Shown in pieces: positions 17,027 through 26,145 of a stretch of 32,500 nt of DNA (position 1 is its first letter; each line of letters starts with the position of its first letter). Under the pieces are notes generated by a model. The model saw nothing but the letters and a program-made list of their open reading frames with translations, was not told where the DNA came from and searched no databases. The position numbers and the translations under genes were made by a program. The stretch is from Leishmania infantum JPCM5 (taxonomy: Eukaryota; Euglenozoa; Kinetoplastea; Trypanosomatida; Trypanosomatidae): assembly GCF_000002875.2 (NCBI RefSeq), contig NC_009404.2:1-32500 (forward strand), in the 5' to 3' direction.

Positions 17027-20000
17027 CTAGTCGCAGGGCAGCTCCGCGACACTGCAGCAGTCAGAGATGAGACGCACATGACGCAGCACCTCGCCGCTGA
17101 GGGAGAAGTAGAAGAAGGCAGCTTGCAGCTTTGCACTCACTGTCCTCATCGCCGCGGTCCACTCCGCAGGCAGCCACCACAGATGCTCGCTGGAAGCACC
17201 ATCCAAGTCAGCAGGGGAGGCGAGAGCACGCGAGTCAGTAAAGAACCTCCACCATACCGACAGCGAATCCTGCCGCCGCCACTGCACAAGTCGCTCACTC
17301 CTCGCCAGCGAGACGTCGATATGTCGTTCGTCTGCGATGACGGAGCACAGTTCCTGCAAAGGGCACACACTCTCCAGAACAGTGCCGAGGATGCTGCTCT
17401 CCTCCACCCTGCATGTCATGTCATCTGCCGAGTCGGCCGAAAGGCGCCAGCACAGCTGAGCACGCTTGAAGCATTCGCCGTGCCGCACAACTTCCGAGGA
17501 GGTGACCTGGAGAGGGTCTGTAAGCGGGTGCCATGCGCGCCGGTTGAGACGAGGGTCGAACAGAAACATTAAGTCCGCTATATTGCCGTAGTGGCGGCTG
17601 CGAGCGCCAGCGACGGAGTTCGCGGGCTGCACAAGCGGCTCACGTACACCGGGGTGGATTGTAGTAGCGCTGTAAGGGCCCTGCACCGCAGTTGGGACGG
17701 CAGGGGTAGGGAGAGCTGCCGAAGGTAGCAGTACGCCCGTTAGCTTGCCGGCTATCGCCCTTTCATTATCTTGACGCAGGTAGTACGGCAGTCTGCCGTA
17801 CCTCTGTGCAGGGACCAGGGACGTCGCTGCAGCACTTGGGCTTGCAAGGGGTGCATCGCGCCAAACGTTCAGTGGCACTTCTGGAACGCCTTGGCCGTCA
17901 CGGATGGTCAGGGCCGTGCTGCTGCCGAGACCCAAGCCGCCACTCGGCTCGCCCTCGTCAATACACCGGAACACCTCTGCTTTCCGAGCGGCGTACTTTT
18001 GCGGAGCAGCATCGACCAGCCCTCGAAGTTGCGCGGCCGTCTCCAAGGCCTCCTTCAGGTTTGCCTGAGTAGATCGCTGGAGAACCGCTGTGTACTCATT
18101 GGCGAAGAGCCGGCAGCAGTCAGAGCCGGCAACGGGATCCTCGCCAGTAAGAAAGGTCGCGTTCAGGACCACCAGTGAAAGCCGCTCTGTCGCGGGCAGT
18201 GGGAGCGACAGTGCCCGCCCAGCAGACGGCACTGGGACCTGAAGGAGTGCATATGTGTCGTTGCGCAGCAGCAGGAGCGCGAAGGTGCCCTGCTCATTTC
18301 TGTGACTGCCCATGTAAAGGCCACACACGTCAGCTACGTCACCGACCCCAGCGGTGGATTTGTTGTCTGTTGCGGCCATCCAAATGCGTCGCAAGTGCTG
18401 AAGTGGGTTCTTGGATGGGACGTAGTGCAGCTGACGAGAGGAGAAGAACAGCTTTGCTCGCGGGAACGGCGCCGCAGCGGTGCGCGATTTGGCGGGGTTG
18501 ACCGCATAAAGCGTGACCCAGCTGCCCTCCACCGGCAGCGACGCGCCACCGTCGTCGTCGGCCAGCAGGACACGCTCGTCCACTGTCTCCCACTGTTGAA
18601 CGAGAGCCTCGGCATTGTCCTTCACAATGAGCAGCGAGGTCACTCGCGAAAGCGGCTTCGACTGGGCTGCTTCACCATCTGCCCACGCCTCTGCCTCCCT
18701 GCGCAGGCGGTCGCTCACCTGGAGCTGGGCGTGAGCGTTGCGCACCGTCTTGAAGACGCGATTGCGAGCCTGACGCGCGCCATCGTGGGTGCCCGGCGTC
18801 TCCGTCGCCTCCTCCGAAACGAAAAACGACGGCAACGTTCGTGCCACCACACCTTCGATCGCCGGTACTAGTCCACCGAGCGGGTGCACGAGCGACAGGG
18901 GCAAAGGCAGCGGCTCTCCGTGACACACACCCAGCGGGGTTTGCTGAGCCACCGCTCGCACGCAGTTGTAGTTGATGCTGAGGACCACCTGTTCCTCGCA
19001 CTCCGTCGGCGCGCACTGTCTGTGCAGAAGCGACTTGGCACCGCACACGGCCATCCTTTGCCCCGGCTTTAGAACCCCTTCGCGAATCAAGTTGCTTAGC
19101 GGGACGTCGCACGTCACCTTGAGATGGTAAATGCCGTCGGAAAGGGTCACGATGCGCATGTGTGGCGAGCTGCGCTCCTCGCTAACGGAGCTCATGTACA
19201 GCACCACCAAGGAGGCGCTGGAAATATCTCCCTCCACCATCTTTCGCAGTGCCGGGCGCTCGCCGTTCACCATCTCTGCGTTGTACATCTGCATGACGCA
19301 CAGAAGAACTGTGACGGGGGAGAAGGCGCTCGGCAGCGCGCCAGATGGGACTTTCGTCATGAAATGCGCCCGCGCCATCGCCGAAACAAGCGCGTGGCGG
19401 CACCAATTGATCGTGCAGTGTTTCGGGCTGGCGCCAAGCTTGAGCAGCATCGCATGCCAGTGGAGCGGTTGCACCGATTCAGCGCCGCTCACACCCAGCA
19501 AGGCTGCCAGAACCTTGCCGCAGTCGCTGCCCTTGAAAGAAAACATCAGCGATGTGATGGACGACAGTGATGGACTCGGGGTGATGCTACGGCACGTGCA
19601 CGCATCCGGATTGAATCGCAAAATCGTAAGCGCAGAGGTCTTGACCAATGGTACCGCGTGTGTCAGCTTGGCGAGCGGTTGTGCAGAGGGGCGCTGCTGC
19701 GGGGGCACAAAGCCGCGTCGCTGGCCCCCAATGACGTGAAGGGCGAGAGCGCGAAGGCCGCACTCAGATGTACTTGTTGTCAAGCCCCTTGACAGAGCCT
19801 CCGCTCGCGCTGTTTGCCGAGGTGCCCCTATACTGCGCACGGCAGCCGTGTCCGAGGTGTCGTCCTTGTCTGAAAGCGACTTTAGCCTCAAGCGTTCAGC
19901 AGGTGCCTGCAAAGGTACTGCCGGCACTCGCACCGCCGCGCCACCAGTTGTGGCAGAGAGTGCGGGCGCGCTTGTTGAAGGCGCGCCGTCGGCTTCCAGA

Positions 20001-20524
20001 CTATCCATAGATGCCTCTGCCTTGTCCAGTGAACGTTTCTGCACGGTAACCGCCTTCCCTCTTCCCGTTTCGAACAGCGTCGGCACACGCGCCTCCATGT
20101 CGGGGGCGGCGAGGTCGCCTAGTCGCTCCGCCACCTTTTGAAGAGACTCTCGGCGTACCGTTACTGGCTTGCCAGAGGCCGTGGAAAACAGCGTCGGGAC
20201 CAGCGGAGGGGCGGCCGCCATCGCCTCCACATCAGGTGGTTGAACGGCTTGGGCACTAGCGACTGTGCCGCTCTTCGGCGTTGCTAGTGGCATCGAAGAC
20301 TTTGTCGTGTCGCATCGTACTTGTGACGAGCCAGTCGCTGGGGAGTCGTGCTCAGTGGGAGTGGATGACGGTGACGGAGTCCCCTTCCGGCCTCTGTTGG
20401 CTGTCGCGGGTGAGGCGTCGGCCACGGTGCGTTCGCGCTTCCGCAGCAATCGAAGGCAAACGCCGCACTTCACCTTACTTGGCGGATTGATGAAGGTGCA
20501 ATGCGGACAGGCAATCGTCTTCAT
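17027..20524 (-). CDS. BRCA2: BRCA2 homologous-recombination mediator
   Basis: Nuclear protein that loads RAD51 onto single-stranded DNA in double-strand-break repair. The protein is 1165 aa. In order: a C4 zinc finger at 6-23 (CPHC...N...CGVC) resembling a RanBP2 type; BRC repeats at 110-138 (FSTASGK) and 148-176 (FETGRGK); a degenerate third repeat at about 187-212; a linker; a helical domain from about 370 (NWCRHALV...ARAHF) through ERPALRKMVEGDISSASLVV at about 422-441, the conserved RR..I...D..A.K.LVL block; OB1 at about 450-525 (LSDGIYHLKVTCD); OB2 from about 550 with a short charged helical insertion at 570-625 where the Tower sits in animals; and OB3 at about 710-820. Two intact BRC repeats fit Leishmania as reported and differ from T. 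brucei, which has many. Confidence 0.94.
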   Translation of the reverse strand: MKTIACPHCTFINPPSKVKCGVCLRLLRKRERTVADASPATANRGRKGTPSPSSTPTEHDSPATGSSQVRCDTTKSSMPLATPKSGTVASAQAVQPPDVEAMAAAPPLVPTLFSTASGKPVTVRRESLQKVAERLGDLAAPDMEARVPTLFETGRGKAVTVQKRSLDKAEASMDSLEADGAPSTSAPALSATTGGAAVRVPAVPLQAPAERLRLKSLSDKDDTSDTAAVRSIGAPRQTARAEALSRGLTTSTSECGLRALALHVIGGQRRGFVPPQQRPSAQPLAKLTHAVPLVKTSALTILRFNPDACTCRSITPSPSLSSITSLMFSFKGSDCGKVLAALLGVSGAESVQPLHWHAMLLKLGASPKHCTINWCRHALVSAMARAHFMTKVPSGALPSAFSPVTVLLCVMQMYNAEMVNGERPALRKMVEGDISSASLVVLYMSSVSEERSSPHMRIVTLSDGIYHLKVTCDVPLSNLIREGVLKPGQRMAVCGAKSLLHRQCAPTECEEQVVLSINYNCVRAVAQQTPLGVCHGEPLPLPLSLVHPLGGLVPAIEGVVARTLPSFFVSEEATETPGTHDGARQARNRVFKTVRNAHAQLQVSDRLRREAEAWADGEAAQSKPLSRVTSLLIVKDNAEALVQQWETVDERVLLADDDGGASLPVEGSWVTLYAVNPAKSRTAAAPFPRAKLFFSSRQLHYVPSKNPLQHLRRIWMAATDNKSTAGVGDVADVCGLYMGSHRNEQGTFALLLLRNDTYALLQVPVPSAGRALSLPLPATERLSLVVLNATFLTGEDPVAGSDCCRLFANEYTAVLQRSTQANLKEALETAAQLRGLVDAAPQKYAARKAEVFRCIDEGEPSGGLGLGSSTALTIRDGQGVPEVPLNVWRDAPLASPSAAATSLVPAQRYGRLPYYLRQDNERAIAGKLTGVLLPSAALPTPAVPTAVQGPYSATTIHPGVREPLVQPANSVAGARSRHYGNIADLMFLFDPRLNRRAWHPLTDPLQVTSSEVVRHGECFKRAQLCWRLSADSADDMTCRVEESSILGTVLESVCPLQELCSVIADERHIDVSLARSERLVQWRRQDSLSVWWRFFTDSRALASPADLDGASSEHLWWLPAEWTAAMRTVSAKLQAAFFYFSLSGEVLRHVRLISDCCSVAELPCD
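17783..17801. repeat. Perfect inverted repeat, 9-bp arms
   Basis: GTACGGCAG at 17783-17791 and CTGCCGTAC at 17793-17801 around one T, inside BRCA2 coding a RYGRLPYY peptide. Probably coincidental symmetry, but stable if folded. Confidence 0.75.
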
Positions 20525-21574
20525 CTCGTCGGTGTATCAAGACACACCGCGCGTCTGCCTCTTCGAGACTCTAGGTAGGGAGAGCGCATGCGATAGGTGG
20601 CAAGAGCGTCCACCCCGAGCGCGCAGCCCCTCACTCAGAGATGCGTGCAGGGACCCCACCCGCTGACGTTTGGCGGTACGCGTGCCGCAGGACGAAGGGG
20701 ACGGCAGCTAGGAAGTGCTGCGGGGCACCAGGGAAGAGGAAAATGGAAGATGAACAATATACGTTAGGCAGAGGGAGAGACGTCAGAGAGGAGATGTTTT
20801 GCTGGAGATGCGACGTCCGCTTGCATGTCTGTGTGTGTGTGTGTGTGTGTCTGTGTGTGCTCCTTTCCTGTTCTGTTTGTTTTCTATGTGGGTGGCGGTG
20901 TACGTCCCGGGGGTGCGCGAATGCCCTTAGCGCTGGCGCCACCTCTACCGCAAGGGGCCCCGGAGTGAATGCCAGAGGCAGATACGGAGACGGGGAGCAG
21001 AGGCAGCGATTGGCCGAATTTCAAAGAGGTGCAAGGCACGAGAAGCGGGAGTATAGACGGTGCAGCCGGAGAACGGAGGGAGGGCAAGCACGTGTGCATA
21101 TCAGCGACCCTGCTGCTCTCAGCAGAGCGAATGAGAGAAAAAGACAGAGGTCATTCTGCAGTGGAGGGCAGCATGAGTCAACCAAGGGGGAGGTATGGTC
21201 TGCTGTCAAGCTCCTCTCTGTCACCGACTTCGCCCAAATGCTTCTGCTTGGAAGACCTCCCACACGTGACCGATCACTGTAGCGAAGCACGTCAGCCATG
21301 AAGGGACACACATTCTCCCCGGGTAGGCGACCTTACGCTCTCGCCCTCCGCTCCTCAAGACGCGCTGGTGTAAGCGGCAAGAGGAAACGCTGAGGAAAAG
21401 AGGAAGGGGTGTCTTTAGGTAGCAGGCGTACCTCCTGTGCTCCGTGGCAGCGCTCTTCGCATGATGTGTAAACGAGTGCACAGCGTAATCCAACAGAGAA
21501 ACAAGGCACGTTGCCGCCTCGTGCGCTTCACTCGACCGAAATCGGACGTACAGGGCTGTCCTTAAGGCGTCCTA
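20525..21574. other. Intergenic region upstream of BRCA2
   Basis: Contains a long (TG)n tract with TC interruptions at 20829-20858 and several short frames without recognisable content. Next to BRCA2 the minus strand has moderate pyrimidine content and an AG shortly before the start. The right part is the presumptive 3' UTR of the MRG gene. Confidence 0.55.
20829..20858. repeat. (TG)n microsatellite
   Basis: About 14 TG units with one TC interruption, about 300 bases upstream of the BRCA2 start. Confidence 0.85.
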
Positions 21575-22186
21575 TCAGCGCAGTGGAACGTACTCCGTGA
21601 CTGGCGAAAAGAACCGGGGGTGGGCGCTCAGAATCTGCATGGTTATGTTGATGAAGCAGCAGAGAGGAGCGGTTGCATACGACGGCATGCGCGCACTCCC
21701 TAGTTTGTCGTAGTGCTCTAGAATCATGGGCAGCGATACGTAGAGTCGCAGCAAGTACTCTAGCGTCAGCACCCGTGCGTACCGCGGTTCGCTTGCCGCT
21801 CCCTCCTCCAGGCGGCGCCGCTTGGAGTCCATCGCGCTGGTGCGCGCTTTGCTCAGCAGGCGCTTCTCCAGCTGGCGCACCGTCATGGCGATGATGCGCC
21901 GCTCCCGCGACAGCAGAAAAGACAAGGAGCACGACTGCTCCAGCACGCCTATGAGAAAGGCGGCGCAGCACTCCGTCAGCGCTGCATCAAACCCGCTGCC
22001 TAGCATTTGGGCTTCAATCGCGTCATGGTGCGTCTCGAAGAAGTCGTAGATGGTCAGTGCCGACGACGGCATCGGCGGAATACTAGGCCTCACCGCATCC
22101 TCTACGTGGTCGAGGTGCCGCTTGACGGTGCTGAGAAGACTGGGCGGCCACTCGACGCCTTGCAAAGGGGTTCTAGAAGAGGACAT
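21575..22186 (-). CDS. MRG-domain protein (MRG15/Eaf3-like), no chromodomain
   Basis: 203 aa made almost wholly of an MRG domain, the fold by which MRG15/Eaf3 proteins join histone acetyltransferase and deacetylase complexes. Evidence: a helical core around IYDFFETHHDAIEAQ (about 45-60), a FLIGVLEQSCSLSFLLSRERR block that fits the '..LLY..ER' element, and the diagnostic C-terminal half YLLRLYVSLPMIL at about 142-154 followed by a last helix ending FFSPVTEYV. No chromodomain is encoded, unlike MRG15 or Eaf3. The start at 22186 (MSSSRTPLQ) is preferred; the in-frame ATG at 22276 would add 30 residues encoded partly by an A run and is preceded by an AG with no leader space. The assignment is from motif resemblance only. 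Confidence 0.75.
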   Translation of the reverse strand: MSSSRTPLQGVEWPPSLLSTVKRHLDHVEDAVRPSIPPMPSSALTIYDFFETHHDAIEAQMLGSGFDAALTECCAAFLIGVLEQSCSLSFLLSRERRIIAMTVRQLEKRLLSKARTSAMDSKRRRLEEGAASEPRYARVLTLEYLLRLYVSLPMILEHYDKLGSARMPSYATAPLCCFINITMQILSAHPRFFSPVTEYVPLR

Positions 22187-23796
22187 TGGAGAATCCTGCC
22201 ACACTGAAAACACGCTCTCGCGGTCTGTGCTGTTAGGGAGTGCGCTTTTTTTTTGTAAACAGTGTACCCATCCCATCTTCCATCAAGCGAGAAATAAAAG
22301 TTGGGAAGAAGTGAGCAGCGATGATGCATTACAGCAATGACATCACCGTAGATGCAACACGAGAAAGCGACAGGGTTGTGATGAAAATTGATGAACGGCG
22401 CATGACGCTATCAAAGAAACACAGAAAGAGGTACGTGAAAGGTACTGGCCTGCATCAGCGGAGGAGTTGTGCCTCATGACGCACAATCCTCTCCGACGCT
22501 AGAGCCATTCGCCCTGAATACCGATCCACCGCTCTTCCGTAATGTTAGTCGGGCTTGCACATGGCTTTGAGCTCCCTAAGCAGTCCGCCTCTCCATGCGT
22601 GCAGGTGTCTGATCCACTACCGCAGCAGTTTTGCCGATTGGCATCCTCGCCATTGTGTTTCGCCGCGCGTCTTCGTTTTCGATGGAAACGTGCATTCCGT
22701 TGACTGGGAGGGGATGGAGGTGCTTCTGGTTTATGACGAGGACTGGGAGACAGTGGAAGAGAACGGAAGAAGGAGAACGGAAAACACAATACAAAACAAC
22801 ATGCATACCCATACAACGCCGCACCACACATCACACGTGCATGTGAGAGAGACACGCACCTCAACAGAACCAAGAAAAGGAAAGAGAGAGGAAGCAGTTT
22901 CGCTCCGACATTTGCCGCTGTCATCGCACCGTCATCGGACACCGCCAGCGCAACCGCCACGCCGGCTGCTCGAAAATAGATAACAAAGACGCGCATGAGT
23001 GCACCATCGCCAATACACGCGCACGAGCGCGCGGCGAAGGATCCCAGTGAAATCGCATAGAGACGCACAAGAACAGAAATGAAGCACCGAACAGGAAGAG
23101 CGCAAGAGATAGAAAACAAAAACAGAGCTCAGAAACGTACAAGACCAGACAAGAGAGGGGAAAAACGCTCTTCGCTGGACTGTCAGTTGCAGTGCATGCA
23201 CACTGCTAGTACTCAGCCGCCACCGCAACAGCGAGAGCTTCAAGTCCTCCTTAGAAAGCACCAATCCACAGCGTCAAGCACCGAGAGCCAGAAAGAGGCA
23301 GTAAAGAGTACCAAGGAGTAAACGGGGAGGTGCACAACAGGAGACTGCCCAAGACACCGCGAGTCAAGCCCGAAGAAAAATAAAAAATCGGTGAAGGAGG
23401 CAAGACCGAGCTTATATGCAGATTGTCAGGACGAGAATGCGGGGAAGGGGAGGGTCCGGGTATCGTGTTCGCTGTGCCATTGATTGGAAAACACAGCAAA
23501 ACGCCGACGCAAAAAAAGAAAATGAAGCATGGTAGAGCGGCGCGCCACCAGCAGTCATGCAACGCGCTCACACGCATACACACATGCACACGAGAGAAAC
23601 GACAGACAGCGGAACAAGACAAGAGTGCCAACCGCCAGCTCAGCGAGCTTTAAGCGCTCACACAGACACGAAGAAAGTAATGAATACGGCGCGCTGCACC
23701 AAAAACGGCATACGGCAACAGCGTCCGTGCCTGCACGTGCCGAGCGCTGAAGGAACGGTTGAGGCTCGGTTCCGACAGAAAGCATTTCTCACAGGG
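22187..23796. other. Intergenic region, 1.6 kb
   Basis: Minus-strand pyrimidine tract and AG candidates for the MRG gene lie near 22270-22320. The remainder is purine-rich on the plus strand. A 206-codon minus-strand frame (22499-23119) is hydrophobic then Ser/Pro/Arg-rich and looks like translated UTR pyrimidine tract. Mostly presumptive 3' UTR of the next gene. Confidence 0.5.
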
Positions 23797-25524
23797 CTAC
23801 ACCACCATGCGGCACGCCACAATGTCGCACGGTACATGCGTGGCGGCGATCAGCCAGTAACCCTGCCGCTCGACGGAGAACAACAGGGCGTAGTCATACG
23901 GATAGTCGTACAGCGGATTCGTTTCTTTCGACGCCGTCTTAGCATGGTTGAGGTAGTGAATCGCCTTCTTCAGATTGTCCTTTGCCAAGCCGATGGCAGG
24001 AGTGATGTTGAACTTCATCTCCCGCGGCGTTATCTGATACACACTCACGCAGCAAGACTCGCTCCACTCCCGCCGCACCGACTCCTTCAGCTGCCGCTGG
24101 AAATTCAAGAACTCCTCCATCTCACTGCGCACGTTCGTTGCCTTGGGCCACTGTTTGTCGTTTGTGATGACGCTGGTGGGCAACCCCGCAGACGCGGCAG
24201 CCACCGGGGTGACGACAGGGGCTGCTGCCACAGCCGCCGCGAAGGCCGTAGTAGCGGCAAAAATCTGTGAGCTGAGGTTGACGTTCGTCTTGTTGTCGCG
24301 GACGTAGCGGCGGAAGGCTTGGCGGTCACAGTGAACCACCGTGTCGGCGCAGAGCACCGTGTTATGCACTACGCAGAACTCAGCAGGCCAGCTCAGCGCC
24401 TTCGAGTTCAGCGCGTCCACTGCGTCGTTGGCGTTCGCAAAGTGGCTCGACACGTCGTACATCGCCTCTGCCGTAGAGAGCTTCGTATCACTGCCCTTGA
24501 GTAGAAAGGAGTGCGTCGACTTCCATCGCTGCTGGCTTGTCTGTTGCTGCCGCATGAGGCGCTGGATGATCTCGGTGGCGGACGAGTTTGTCTGCGGTGT
24601 CGGCATCGGTGTCTTTACCGTTTCCGCGCTCAGAATGGCAGGATCAGCGAGAGGCTGAGAAGGCGTACCGGGTGCAGGAGGCCCGCTGGGACTCTTCCCA
24701 CGGCAGGACTTGGCGCTGCGTGGCATCGGAATCGCTATCGTCGAGTTCGGCTGCCCACGAACGACGAGTGTAGTGGAGAGGTAGCGCGGCTCCTGACCGA
24801 CGAACAGCTCCGCTGCCGATGCGACAACGCTGTACTTGGGACTCTTCAGCCACACCGTCCACGGCGTCGTCCAGTTCGAAGTGCGCTCCATCCCTTCCTC
24901 CATCACATCCACAAAGCCAGCGGTTGCGCGGTTCGCCTGTAGCTCGCGGTAGGGGTCCTCGGTGAGCACCATGCCCTCCGTCACGTTGCTGAGCAGAACA
25001 GCGATATCTACGTTCGGGTGCGCACGCAAGAGCGCCATGGCAAACGTGAGGCGGCGGGACGCGCCAGGCTCCATGTGCAGAACAGTGATGGACAACGATG
25101 GACCGTTAGGGATGCGGATGTTCACCTGCACCAGGGCGCGGAATGCCTGCTTGCCGTCCGTCTTGGGCACCTCCGTCGGCTCACATTGCAGCCCGAGGCG
25201 GAGCAGGGCTATGGTACTATCCTCCTGCTGCTCGCACCGACTCGTCTCCATCACCGCGTAGGCTTTGCGAATCTGGTTGTAGCTCTTGATGCGGCTCAGC
25301 GTCGCCGGTGAGACGTTCTGCATCACCACCGCCGTCGGCGCACTCGAGACTACCAAATCTTGCAGACGGTCAACATCCGCAGTGTCTACATGATTCAAGT
25401 CCACATTTGCCACGGTGATGTTCTTCAGCGCAAACACGGCGCTGCTGGCAGCCGCGCTCTTGCGCTCCGACCAGCCTCCGTTGTCATCAAAGTACTTGAT
25501 CTTGACTGCCACCCCGCGGTTCAT
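23797..25524 (-). CDS. Hypothetical protein with degenerate endonuclease/exonuclease/phosphatase-like domain
   Basis: 575 aa, no signal peptide or membrane span. I read residues about 33-256 as an EEP (DNase I/TDP2-like) fold: ITVANVDLNHVD strand, then PTAVVMQNV (63-71) where active enzymes have the QE(V/T) metal ligand, ISITVLHMEPG (145-154) where a catalytic His sits, VDIAVLLSNV (172-181) in place of GD.N, GFVDVMEE, and PRYLSTTLVV (246-255) in place of the terminal SDH. The catalytic Glu, Asp and final His therefore appear replaced. Residues 260-345 are a Pro/Ser/Thr-rich linker. The C-terminal part (about 440-575) holds an Ala/Val-rich stretch and a block with YDYPYDYALLFSVERQGYWLIAA, unrecognised. 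The start at 25524 follows a pyrimidine tract and AG at about 25540. Fold assignment is inference. Confidence 0.82.
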   Translation of the reverse strand: MNRGVAVKIKYFDDNGGWSERKSAAASSAVFALKNITVANVDLNHVDTADVDRLQDLVVSSAPTAVVMQNVSPATLSRIKSYNQIRKAYAVMETSRCEQQEDSTIALLRLGLQCEPTEVPKTDGKQAFRALVQVNIRIPNGPSLSITVLHMEPGASRRLTFAMALLRAHPNVDIAVLLSNVTEGMVLTEDPYRELQANRATAGFVDVMEEGMERTSNWTTPWTVWLKSPKYSVVASAAELFVGQEPRYLSTTLVVRGQPNSTIAIPMPRSAKSCRGKSPSGPPAPGTPSQPLADPAILSAETVKTPMPTPQTNSSATEIIQRLMRQQQTSQQRWKSTHSFLLKGSDTKLSTAEAMYDVSSHFANANDAVDALNSKALSWPAEFCVVHNTVLCADTVVHCDRQAFRRYVRDNKTNVNLSSQIFAATTAFAAAVAAAPVVTPVAAASAGLPTSVITNDKQWPKATNVRSEMEEFLNFQRQLKESVRREWSESCCVSVYQITPREMKFNITPAIGLAKDNLKKAIHYLNHAKTASKETNPLYDYPYDYALLFSVERQGYWLIAATHVPCDIVACRMVV

Positions 25525-26145
25525 CTTGATTGGGTCAGCTCCCGTGGAAGGAGAGAGGCACGAGAACAAGAGCAGTGTGTGCTGCAGACGCAACAAGCTG
25601 GTATATAGGTGTGGACGGCACGTGCACAGAGAGGGAGGGAGAGGGTAGCAGTGGGGGTGGTGGCCTCCGCGAGGGAAGGGGGTACGTTTAGGTATCGGTC
25701 GTCTGACTATTAGGAACGTGTGCGCGAGATAATCGAAAAGTGCAGCAACGTCAATCAGAAAGCTCAACAGCTTTTCTTAGGAGAGTGGCAGACGTACGCA
25801 CAAGGGCATCAGCACACGGCAAGCGACGCCGGAACAGCGAAGTAACAAATGAAGGGATGGGGCGGGCGGAAGCATCAAGTGGAATACAAAGTAGCGTTCA
25901 TGTATCGCACAGTGGATAGACCGCTGTTCTGCGCATCAGCGTGGCAGCGACGTTGCTCGATCTGGCGCGGTGCTGTAGTTGAAGACAAGTGCTCGTCAGA
26001 GTCCTGCGTTTACGTACATACGAGAAGGGACAAACGTTACCCGACTCCAGACACGCAGCGAAATCCATTGACGAAAGCATGAGGCAGAAGTTTTTTTTTT
26101 TCTCAGTGTGCCTCGTTCTTGGCCACACTAAATCAGTCAAGCTCT
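25525..26145. other. Intergenic region with trans-splice signal
   Basis: On the minus strand a CT-rich tract (about 25545-25580) precedes AG at about 25540, giving a short leader to the start at 25524. Further right is presumptive 3' UTR/spacer of the channel gene, with a T run at about 26091-26102 on the plus strand just before repeat copy 3. No gene seen. Confidence 0.6.

Noticed and set aside
22499..23119. 206-codon minus-strand frame
   Set aside because: Translated composition (Phe/Leu/Ser then Arg/Pro) is typical of pyrimidine-rich UTR; no domain and no clear acceptor-plus-start arrangement.
23557..24270. 237-codon plus-strand frame
   Set aside because: Antisense to the 3' end of the EEP-like gene and spacer; His/Arg-rich shadow translation.
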